NCBI GenBank assembly: GCA_963693315.1
Contig: OY856188.1
Location: 158,792,694-158,856,693, forward strand
Direction of reading: 5' to 3'
Length of the DNA: 64,000 nucleotides
DNA from: Diogma glabrata
Lineage: Eukaryota; Arthropoda; Insecta; Diptera; Cylindrotomidae
Shown here: piece after piece, positions 55,476 to 64,000 of the stretch
Layout: every line of letters begins with the position of its first letter
Position numbering within the stretch: position 1 is the stretch's first letter
The notes under the pieces: generated by a model
Databases searched by the model: none
Told to the model about the DNA's origin: nothing
Seen by the model: only the letters and a program-made list of their open reading frames with translations
Translations under genes and position numbers: made by a program

Positions 55476-56469
55476 ATATATTAAATCTTAAATTGGGTTT
55501 ATTGTATATATAAAATACGTATCGTTTATGTAACTTGTGTAATACACTATATTAATTAAAGTTTATATTTTCACACAAACATTTTATATACAATTTATAA
55601 ATATAATAACTAAAAACATTTATAGTTGTTACAAAGAAATCCACTATTATAATTATTTAAAGCACAAGCATTATTTTATTATTATAATAATTTAAAAGCA
55701 GAGTTATTAACTTTCGCGTACACATTAATTGCGATTACTGTAGGACCGCTTATTCTGATATCGATATCACAATTAAAATTAAAATTAAACATTTTATGAG
55801 AAAGAAACATTACAAGTTAAAACGGTTTATCATTATTTTAAATAAATTGAACAGCTGATCCATATTCGTTTCTCTCGATCTATGTTACACACATACACAA
55901 ATATATATTAGTGCGGTATACCGCGTTATTACTGCGGTACACCGCGTTATTATTGCGGTGTACCGCGCATATATCTCGGATCGTGCAGATAGTCACAGTC
56001 ATTATTTAGACAGTTGACAGTTGTCGGAAATACAAATAAACAAAAGAATTTTGGAAAACCGAGGGCATTGGCATTTTCGACTACAAGGATGTGCTGCTTA
56101 AACATTAAATCTAACATTGGTAAATTAAGAAAAACTATTAATTGTTGTACTTTATTCTGCTTAAAATTTGAAATGAGAATCAGTTTTTCACTGATAGTGA
56201 TAGGTTAAAACTTTTTTGTGGATAAAAATATATCACTATTTTGAACAGCTAAACAATATCAACTGAAAAAAGGTATTGGTATCCTAAGAAATTCAGATAG
56301 ATGGCCTGAAACATTTCTTAAATTCCACGCTTTAAAAGGAAATAAAATTCATGCAGATTTTGTATCGATGGGTTGAGTGTTGCTCGTCCAAAATCATTTC
56401 AGAAAATTCTGCTACTGTTCATTGCCAAACTTTTCTGCAATGAATATTTTACTCGCTACCATTGCATAA
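55476..56469. other. AT-rich interval with palindromic triplet
   Basis: No gene recognised. The short frame at 56014-56208 has no plausible features. The repeat at 55912 is listed separately. Confidence 0.5.
55912..55974. repeat. Three 21-bp units with GCGGTRYACCGC palindromes
   Basis: TGCGGTATACCGCGTTATTAC, then two variants with CA and TG/TA changes at the centre that keep the dyad symmetry partly. The 12-bp dyads are exactly 21 bp apart, two helical turns. GC-rich in AT-rich surroundings. It could be a protein-binding array or a minisatellite. Confidence 0.8.
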
Positions 56470-56610
56470 ATATTGCAGAGTTCTGCAATAGTTTAATTGC
56501 GGCTTTAGGGCGGTACCACAGCATTTCGTTTCGTTAGACCTGTAACTTGGACAATTAAATTTTTCATTTACTTCATGTGGGTAACCTCTAATGCCGGGCA
56601 TCTATTAATC
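56470..56610 (-). mobile_element. LINE C-terminus scrap
   Basis: Minus-strand sequence matching in order the LINE end at 61600-61760: GGCGGTACCACAG on the plus strand, then CTTGGACAATTAAAT and GTGGGTAACC. It encodes a decayed CP..PT.LT...LW-type C-terminal motif of jockey/R1-like LINEs. Confidence 0.5.
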
Positions 56611-57378
56611 ACAGGAAAACAATGGGATCTTATTTTAGTCCCATATTGGATCATCAACCGGTTTTGTGTGAAGTTTTTCAAGCCAATTTTATATGTAGGT
56701 TCGTCGATATTATTAGTTTGTGGCTAATTTCGGACATCACTGCTGCAAAGGATTCAGCAGTTTTTCTTATGTTGCTAGATAGTGGAATACGCGATAGGGT
56801 ACTATTGCCTGAACGTTGTTATTTGTGACAAGCATAGGTTGTGTAGCCCATATTTGATTCTGTTTGCAAATTGGTATTATATTACATTCCTCATGTAGAT
56901 TATAACGGTGAACATTTAAATGGTCGCAAGTTGAGGTTCTGTAGAGACTTAATTTGATCTTACTTGAATATTCCCGACTAGAGGAAATTTAGATGAATTC
57001 TTAAATGTGCCCTCTCTCGTTTTTATAAAAATAATAATACATAATAGTAAAGTTCACTAAAATTTATTAACACTTCAAGTTTTATTTTAATTAATACAAA
57101 AAAAATATATCGACTGCTTTGTTAGTCTTTAACATTACGAAGAATTTTTCTTAGAATTTAGTGTGGTCACATGAAAATTTTCTGACTTTTTTAGATTCAA
57201 GTATTTTTTAAGAGTAGTGCAATATGTGAAGGAAATATTTGCTACAGTTCGCATGGCTGCTTTCTCTGTCACAACACATAAACCTAGTTCTACAATCTGC
57301 AACAACATGCGTTTTGAGGTGTTGATGCATGCGCATGTTAAGTGTTAAACGTTTGTAGATTGAAGCCCGAGACGTTTG
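56611..57378. other. Interval without recognised feature
   Basis: Nothing recognised. The frame 56622-56828 shows no domain. Confidence 0.45.
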
Positions 57379-57386
57379 GTTCGGAC

Positions 57387-58863
57387 TAGTGTTTCCAATT
57401 ATCCGTGATTTTAACTATCCGGAAATCGAATAGTATGTAAAGTAGTTATCCGGATATCCGGATAATGCCTTTAATAAAAACAATAGTTTAAAAAAATTAA
57501 AATCAAATCAAAAGCAATCAAAATTTATTTTCATCTGAAAAATAATATTTAAAAAATACAAGAGCGTTTAACATTGGAAACTGCAAACGATTTCTAGTTT
57601 TTATTAGCTTTTCCAGGGTAGGAATGAGTGTTTTACATGCGCTATATAAATTAAATTTCTTGTCTGGTAATGAATAATTATTTGAACGAATAACTTTACT
57701 ATTTTCGGTTGGTGAAATCGTATTTTTCAATTCCATGACTAATGTACATTCGGTGAGTTCGGTCGGATTTGGAGAATTTTCCTTTCCTTATCTTATTGAT
57801 CCGCCATTATTAACTAAACATTTTCGGATGTTTTGGTATCCGGAAACAACCTTTTTAATAACTTTTTTGCATAAATGATAGCTGATGTTTTAGAAAAAAA
57901 GCTAAAATCGTTAAAATTATCATTTCGGGATAATGTTGAATCCTGCAACAACATCATTAATGAAACTAGCTCAACATTTTTCCTTTTGTTAATAGAGTCT
58001 TAATGTGATTAACTTTAAATATTTATAAATTACTCAAAATTGAACTGTTAATTATGACACGGAAAAATACTGTTTTTTGTTTGTAAATATAAAACTGCAT
58101 GCCAATAGAATGCTAAATGGTCTCCAAATTCTAAATCGTGCTAAATTTAAAAATTTAGCATGATATCGTTCCAATTTATTACTTCTAAATAATTATAAAC
58201 TTGAACACCCGTGACAAAAATCATATAATTGTTATTGAGTTGTTTGCATTAAAAACTAGAAAATAATTTATAGTTTCAAACATCAAAGTGAATAAATAAT
58301 TAAAATAAATAAATTTTCTCTAACGGAAGATGACCAAAGCTAATTTGATACACAATATTCTATAATATATTGTTCTGATATTTAATAATACAAAAACTTT
58401 AAATTTTATAATAGAATTTAAAATTCTTAACAATTTTGAAATTAAACTTGAAGTTAATGTTTAACTGTCAGCTCAAATAAGTCTACAATGCAAGTATTGG
58501 ATTTAGTCAACTTGAAAATGTGCCAAATCATTTTAGTATTGCGGAGACTATTTAGCATTCTATTGGAACCCAGTCTAAATTAAACTTCTAAAAATTCAAA
58601 TACAATTGCAATGGAACCAACATTTATCATTCCAACAATTGCTCGAATGATAAATCTTAGATCAACAAAACGAAATCGTCTATTATGAAAAATTTAGTAG
58701 TAGCTGATTAAAATTTTTAAAAAGGTAAATAGCGCGAACAATTTTTTTTGCTTTAATTTAGTTATCCGGATATTTTTTGTGAATTAACCGGATATCGGAT
58801 AGCAAGATTTTTACGCATTATCCGGATAATTTCAATCTGGCTTAAGCCGGATTGGAAACACTA
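57387..58863. mobile_element. hAT-like transposon, 1.48 kb, perfect 8-bp duplication
   Basis: The ends are TAGTGTTTCCAAT and ATTGGAAACACTA, a perfect 13-bp inverted repeat. GTTCGGAC flanks both sides (57379-57386 and 58864-58871). TATCCGGATA-type motifs are clustered just inside each end (57405-57465 and 58758-58855), like subterminal transposase-binding sites of hAT elements. A minus-strand frame 57736-57518 (SLPDKKFNLYSACKTLIPTL, then EKLIKTRNRL) may be a transposase scrap. No catalytic domain was seen, so it is non-autonomous. The duplication is intact, so the insertion is fairly young. Confidence 0.85.
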
Positions 58864-59002
58864 GTTCGGACAAAAAATTCCATTTTACGCTGTACGGACA
58901 GATAAGTCCATTTGCATTATATCACTAGCACAGCGAGTAATCTCATCAGATTGGCTAATTTGCACAAATCAATTGATGATTAAAATCGATTTTTCTGTTC
59001 CA

Positions 59003-59891
59003 ATGTTTACCGCAATGGCGCTGCAAAAAGGGGATAAGAGAATAAATTCAAAAAAGTTTATATGGGATTTCATACAAAACACAACTTGAATAATTTTAAA
59101 AATTATCAGTTGTAATTTCCCAAGGGCGGTGATAATTCGAAATAATTTTTTGCTAAAATTTCGAAAGCACGAGGCCGTAGGCCGAGGGCTATTATCAATA
59201 CCACTTGCTTGAGGAATTTTTCAAAAAATTATGAGAATTTATCAGCGAACGAGTGGAATTCGTTTAGAAAATTTTTTGCCATTTTTCATTTCTTTATATA
59301 TTTTTTATGAATTATACGTTGGCCTACTTTGGTATCAGTGAATTATTTCAAAATAAGACTGATAATTTTTAATATCCCAGTAGGCGAGACGTATAAATAT
59401 TTGTTATTAGTATAATTCAAATGTTATTAGTGAAATTCAATGATGTCATTACATTTTAGAGAATTTCATTGGTTTAAATTAAAATAAAACTAAGGCAAAA
59501 AAATTTCAATCTAATTTTGAAATAATTAACTGATATCACAGTAGGCCAACGTATAATTCATAAAAAATATATAAAGAAATGAAAAATGGCAAAAAATTTT
59601 CTAAACGAATTCCCCTCGTTCGCTGATAAATTCTCATAATTTTTTGAAAAATTCCTTAAGCAAGTGGTATTGATAAAAGCCCTCGGCCTACGGCCTCGTG
59701 CTTTTATCAATATATGTACTTGCTTTCAAAATTTTTAGCAAAAAATTATTTCGAATTATCACCGCCCTTGGGAAATTACAACTGATAACTTTTAAAACTA
59801 CATATTCAAGTTGTGTTTTGTATGAAATCCCATGTAAAATTTTTGTGATTTTTTCGCTTACCCCCTTTTGCAGCGCTATTGCGGTAAACAC
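59003..59891. mobile_element. Foldback element with about 350-bp arms
   Basis: Long inverted repeat: the left arm runs about 59003-59360, the right about 59505-59891. Matching landmarks are TGTTTACCGCAAT..GCGCTGCAAAA and its inverse, AATTTCCCAAGGGCGGTGAT, CACGAGGCCGTAGGCCGAGG, TATCAGCGAACGAG and TATACGTTGGCCTACT, all inverted on the right. The loop of about 145 bp is AT-rich. No coding frame. Target duplication not resolved. It ends about 100 bp before the O-fut2 exon acceptor. The apparent frames at 59688-59913 are shadows of the arms. Confidence 0.85.
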
Positions 59892-59993
59892 CGGAAAAAG
59901 AAAAGCTCTGTAGCACGCTCTGTAGCACGCTTTTGAATAGAACTTGTGTTTTTAAACGTAATATTGAAATTCAAGATATTTTTTCTTTTTCAG

Positions 59994-60633
59994 TTATTAT
60001 ATTATTATCTGTGCTACAACACACTTTACAAAACTCACATCACACATGCAATATAAAAGATTTATTTTTAAGTGTAGAGGACAATGTATTTACTCTTAAA
60101 TCAGCAAACCCTCATAAACTAGATAGCTCTATTTATTTATTATATGATGTTAATCCTGCAGAAGGATTTAATTTACGACGTGACGTGTATATTCGTTTAT
60201 CTGTTCTTGTACACAATTTGAAGAAAATAAAAAAGTATAACTCCATTAAATTAGTTCTACCACCATTTCCTCATTTGTATCATTGGAAATCTAAAGGAAT
60301 ATACCAACATGATATTGCATGGAAACATTTTTTTGATATGGATTCATTAAAAAAATTTACTGACGTTTTAGATTATGAGGAGTTGAAAAACATATTCAAG
60401 AATCGTGAAATCATTCTTGATCGGTTCTACAGGTTAAAAAATTTTGAGAACATGTTCGAAGATGGTGAGTTTTTAGAAAAGTATAAAATAGCTGCATGTC
60501 CTGAAGATGATTTACAGATTACTGCCAATTACGCTTTTCGAGACCCAGTTCTTAAAATCAAAAGGAAAGAATGTGTAGAATTTCAAGGTAGTGCAATGTT
60601 ACTTAAACGATTTCTAGATGAACAACTGCCAAA
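59994..60633 (+). CDS. O-fut2: Protein O-fucosyltransferase 2, exon (5' exon missing)
   Basis: Encodes about 213 residues of the ER enzyme that adds O-fucose from GDP-fucose to thrombospondin type 1 repeats. Hallmarks: YLLYDVNPAEGFNLRRDVYI, which holds the catalytic Glu, then KLVLPPFPHLYHWKSKGIYQ, DIAWKHFFDMDSLKKF and VLDYEELKN. The exon starts after ATTTTTTCTTTTTCAG. The frame extends upstream to 59933 but has no ATG there, so the start and most of the signal peptide must be in an unseen upstream exon; the first residues here (VIILLSVLQHTL) are the hydrophobic end of that peptide. The donor AAA|GTAAGT lies at 60634 and the phase matches the exon at 63790. Confidence 0.88.
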
Positions 60634-61084
60634 GTAAGTAAAGTAAATGATGAAAGTTTATGAATATATTTTCTATAGAATTTATTTATGGTGTTATTTT
60701 TGGTGTATCACATTTATTGACTTTTATTTCGTACCTCTGCTACTTAATGAACCCAGTTTCGACGACCGACTAGTGACCACTCCAACGATCTTGATCGAAA
60801 TTGCGAATTTCTCTCTCAGTTTATGTTACAAAAATGTTATTGGTATCACTGCTCGTCATAACTGCTATTAAGAAACGAGCGTCTTTTGTGGAAATATTTA
60901 AACCCCGAACTACAGAACATCTTAATATGGTATGTTCATTCAATATATTAACAACTGATGTAATCATAATCCAATTAATGTTGATGATTTTGTTTTTTAA
61001 CCTGTAAATTTATTGTTAATTTTTTGATGTACAGGTGTTACAACTGTCCCTGTGATTGATTTACGAATTACCATGAGGTAATAT

Positions 61085-61230
61085 TATTGGTAGTAGCAGT
61101 GAGATATCATTAGCAGTCTAGCTCAGATAGCAATCTGAGTAGCAGTGAGATATCATTAGCGAAGTTGACATTTTAGTAAACTGGCAAAAGAGTTATACTC
61201 AGTCAACAGTAGTACTCTCAATCTGAGTTG
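61085..61230 (-). repeat. Dispersed LTR-like repeat, copy 3
   Basis: On the minus strand TTGAGAGTACTACTGTTGAC and TAATGATATCTCACTGCTAC line up with the copy at 4980-5140. GTAGCAGTGAGATATCATTA occurs twice (about 61093 and 61139). Confidence 0.5.
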
Positions 61231-61464
61231 TGGACTGTTTCTTTGTGATTCTTGTGATCGAAGAAATAATTATCCTTATAACTCTATTTGTGGGCTTTAA
61301 TAATTGAGGAACACAGTGCATAAAATGATCAAGGAATTGAACAAACCCCATTTTAGTTTTGTTACTGATATTTTTTTAAAAAATTGCGTTTTGTATATTA
61401 TTTTATTTTAATTTGATACACCTTATATCATATAAGGTAAAATTTGTTGTTTTGTTATCCATTC

Positions 61465-61570
61465 GTTAAAAAAATTATGCTTCCATCAACACCTCAGAAC
61501 GCATGTTGTTATGTGACCTAGGTCTTAAAAGAAATTGTTGTGTTGTTACACATATTGTAATTCATGTGGT
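61465..61570 (+). mobile_element. CR1/jockey-like LINE 3' end scrap
   Basis: GACCTAGGTCTTAAAAGAAA with TGTTGTTACACATATT matches the 3' tail of the LINE at 18330-18440. Sequence before it (AACACCTCAGAACGCATGTT) matches that LINE's last codons. Confidence 0.65.
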
Positions 61571-61589
61571 TATTGTTTTACCGACGAGA

Positions 61590-63420
61590 ATGTGGTGCTA
61601 TTCTTCCGGCTCCAAGTCCAGATTCAGGAACTCTGCTACTGCTCTTGTGCGGTACCACAGATCTTCCTTTGTCAGGTCGGTTGGATTCTCTGGACAATTG
61701 AATAGGTGGGTTAGCATCAGGTGGCGTGCCCTTACATGCGGACACTTGTCAACAATTTGTTTGTTATTTCTACTCATGCAGTTATTTCAGATGCGTGATC
61801 AACCGGATCTTAACTGCGCTAGAATGATCCTGCTAGAATGATCCTAGAATGATCGTGTTGCGTGGCAGTTTAACCTCTTCGGCAGCGATTTGTGGTGGCT
61901 TGCTATTAAGAACTCAATTCGGGGCGTAGTTCTTTATTGTATCTTCAACAGCTTTGGTGCGTATGTTTTTTAAGCCAAATTTCTCTGAATTTTCTTTCGT
62001 CAGAGAGGGCGTCAAGTGGTAAAAATTGCTTACTGAATTCCATTTCAGTAAAATTGGTAAAATTATTCCAGTCAGCTTTGTTAAAATTAATATATGTCCT
62101 TTTATAATTAACACTGTTTGCCGTTGGCACTTGGCGTGAGTTTTCAAATAACATAATGTCAATCTCTTGTTACTTTACACAAATAACTTATTTGATAAGT
62201 TTAATAAAAAATTAAAGAAAACAAATTTTTTTTAATTTTACTGTTACTCTATATATATTTCAGCTTGTTAGCTGAAAGCCTAACAAGCTGAAATATATAT
62301 AGAGAAACAGTAAAATTAAAAAAACTTTGTTTTCTTTAATTTTTTATTAAACTTATTAAATAAGTTGTTTGCGTAAGTAACAAGAGATTGACATTATGTT
62401 ATATGTCTTTTTCTCAAATTTTATTTCATTTAGGGAACTTTTTAAGGTGATTATGATCGCCAATTGGTCTGATCCCAATGCAATTTCAGTTCTCCATTGC
62501 AATTTCAGCTCTCCAGCAATTGGCATTAGTGACATACTGGCAAGTGAGACATCTGTAGAAGAGCATAAGTTATTTGTTACTCTTTCTTGTTGGTTGTGGT
62601 TCATTGAGGACTTCAAAGTTGGAACCGTTGATTTGATCAGCAATATTTTCAACTCCTGAATCGGTGTTCAGGTGTGAGTGCCATAGATCGTGGTGTGCAT
62701 TCGCATCGCCGAGAATTAGTCAGTCTTTGATATAAAATAAGTGTACTCTGGACGGTTCATAACCAGCATCACAGCTGCTTACTGATGGAATATAATTGTT
62801 GTCTAGGGTTATCTCCGTATTTCCGGATTTTATTATAATGCCCAGTTGTTCTAGGTGTTTATCAGCTCCCGATACTGCTGATAATGTGGTTGTGATAACA
62901 GTTTTGTGAATGAGAAAGGCAAGGCCACCACCTTTGTCCTTCCCTCTATCCAGTCTTATAATTCTATTATCACAGATACTATCATTAATCTTAGATCTAA
63001 CATTTAATTTGGTTTCTTGTAAAACCACGACTGGAATATTGTTTTTGCACATATAGTTGATATCATCGATTTTGTTTATGAGACCGTTACAACTTGTGTG
63101 TTCATTCGCATTGTGTTCTTGTGCGAGCTCGTGTTTTTATGTTGACTTGATCCTTGGCTACGGATACTGGCTTGGATGTAGTGTTTGACCTTAAAATGTT
63201 TTTGCATATTGCACAATGCCATGTTTTAGTTGGTCCAGGATTTCTTTCAATACCAGCCATGACGAGGAGGATTGGAAGCAGTGAGGCCAGACAACTGCTT
63301 CTTTATCCAAAAAATGAAGCGACGGAGTAGCACTTTTCGTCGAAATTTTTGTGATGGTCCTTGGTAGGAACTGGGTTCCGAGTACTTCTGTGGCGTAGGC
63401 CATTCCATCTTGAGAATCTA
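61590..63420 (-). mobile_element. Jockey/R1-like LINE with internal deletion, antisense in O-fut2 intron
   Basis: Minus strand: a possible ORF1 scrap at 63403-63191 (weak). Endonuclease at 63110-62420: GLINKIDDINYM, VVLQETKLNV, GGGLAFLIHKTV, then LILGDANAHHDLWHSH, TDVSLASMS and LGSDQLAIII. A 254-bp hairpin interrupts, then INFNKADWNNFTNFTEMEF and DERKFREIWLKKH (62090-61960). The RT is missing. A C-terminal piece lies at 61760-61600 (HLFNCPENPTDLTKEDLWYR, AVAEFLNLDLEPEE). An 11-bp triple repeat CTAGAATGATC lies at about 61815-61855. The element probably lost its RT by internal deletion. Confidence 0.8.
62149..62402. mobile_element. 254-bp snapback MITE-like hairpin
   Basis: Arms of about 120 bp, roughly 95% complementary, from ATAACATAATGTCAATCTCT to the inverse ending GACATTATGTTAT. 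The loop is only about 8-10 bp (CTGAAAGC between TTGTTAG and CTAACAA). It interrupts the LINE endonuclease region. No coding capacity. Confidence 0.92.
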
Positions 63421-63789
63421 TTGTGATTCATATTACACAACACTTTAAACAAAAGTCTTCAAACCAAAATTATAAACTTTATGTGCGACACTAATGTTAG
63501 AGTCATGGTTTTCGAGGAACCAAATGAAAGTTATAAGATAAAATTCTATGGTAGGACAGACCTCATCTTCGCTTTCGACGAACTTTAATTCGCTGGGCAT
63601 GATTTGGCAATAATTAAACAGTTCCATATTTTAACGTGTTATAAAGATATAATACACCCCATTTGAATTCCATAATCTACTGTAGGAAAACGAGTATGAG
63701 TTTTGAAGCATATTTAGTAGTTACATATCTATTGTCCGAAAATTTTGAAAAGACAAACAAGTATTATAATGCAAAGTTTGTGCTTTTAG

Positions 63790-64000
63790 TACCCGTCCGT
63801 TTATTATGTTTATAACAAATGCTGAAGTTATTTTGCATGATTTTTGGGGGAATGAGCAATATTGGAGTGCGAGGCGGTCTATGAGATTTAATAAGGAATT
63901 AGTCAAAATTGCAAAGAATTTTCGACTAACAAAATTTAATTCAACAGACACTCAAGATTTAGTTCAACGTTCTTTATCCTGGTTAGATGAAAAAGTGTGT
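63790..64000 (+). CDS. O-fut2: Protein O-fucosyltransferase 2, next exon (runs off window)
   Basis: After TTGTGCTTTTAG the sequence completes the split codon from 60633 (AA + T) and stays open for 70 codons to the window edge. It encodes TRPFIMFITNAEVILHDFWG then NEQYWSARRSMRFNKELV, the family block around HD..G..EYW..RRSMRF that follows the first half of the domain. It ends in a basic and polar stretch (VQRSLSWLDEKVC). The remaining C-terminal half, including the sugar-nucleotide binding region, lies beyond 64000. Confidence 0.9.

Larger units (their letters stand above)
60634..63789 (+). other. O-fut2 intron, 3,156 bp, TE-filled
   Basis: Starts GTAAGT and ends TTGTGCTTTTAG. It holds an LTR-like scrap, a LINE 3' end, an antisense LINE and a 254-bp hairpin. 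This is large next to the 58-bp shams intron, and the excess is mostly TE. Confidence 0.8.

Noticed and set aside
59933..59993. Extending the O-fut2 exon to 59933 with a TTG start
   Set aside because: There is no ATG, TTG starts are not expected in fly nuclear genes, and a strong splice acceptor at 59993 explains the open frame.
61914..62652. Frames 61914-62162 and 62356-62652 as separate genes
   Set aside because: They are parts of one antisense LINE interrupted by the snapback hairpin.

Overview
This window looks like AT-rich chromosomal DNA from a higher fly (Diptera: Brachycera). Supporting signs are short introns (58 bp), two insect-type glycosyltransferase genes, an irritans-type mariner and several fly retrotransposon families. 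The species cannot be named from the sequence. Most of the window is transposable elements (TEs), many nested or decayed. Two 200-bp runs of N (3272-3471, 47647-47846) are assembly gaps.

Two host genes are visible, both on the + strand and both cut off by the window or by missing exons. The last two exons of a glucoside xylosyltransferase (shams/GXYLT type) lie at 8698-9207 and 9266-9424. Two exons of protein O-fucosyltransferase 2 (O-fut2) lie at 59994-60633 and 63790 to the window edge, separated by a 3.16-kb intron full of TE pieces. Both products would glycosylate folded extracellular domains in the secretory pathway, but I see no evidence of a functional link.

Layout. 1-8.7 kb (probably upstream intron or flank of shams): antisense LINE, perfect palindrome, decayed hAT-like element (2572-6405), gypsy gag scrap. 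9.8-11.9 kb: Helitron helicase remnant split by an intact Himar-like mariner (10190-11481). 12.9-15.7 kb: AT-rich tandem repeats, then a 2-kb Foldback-like element whose arms are arrays of about 140-bp repeats, with a perfect 9-bp target duplication. 16-27 kb: mariner, LINE and gypsy fragments and an RTE-type LINE. 28.8-47.6 kb: a nested stack. A LOA/R1-like LINE is split by a gypsy element (30158-41199); the gypsy 3' LTR is split by a 4.9-kb inverted-repeat element (30293-35207) and its integrase by a solo LTR (36009-37549). Target duplications and restored reading frames support each step. 48.4-50.4 kb: 325-bp tandem repeat and a 690-bp AT microsatellite. 50.5-55.5 kb: a gypsy-type element with two LTRs, gag (including a SAP motif), zinc knuckles and protease but no reverse transcriptase, that is, a non-autonomous element. 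57.4-59.9 kb: a hAT-like element with perfect 8-bp duplication and a foldback element just before O-fut2.

No operon, CRISPR or defence system is present. The most unusual items are the Foldback-like element, the inverted-repeat element of unknown superfamily, the gag-only gypsy with a SAP domain, and the hairpin-forming repeats inside and next to O-fut2.
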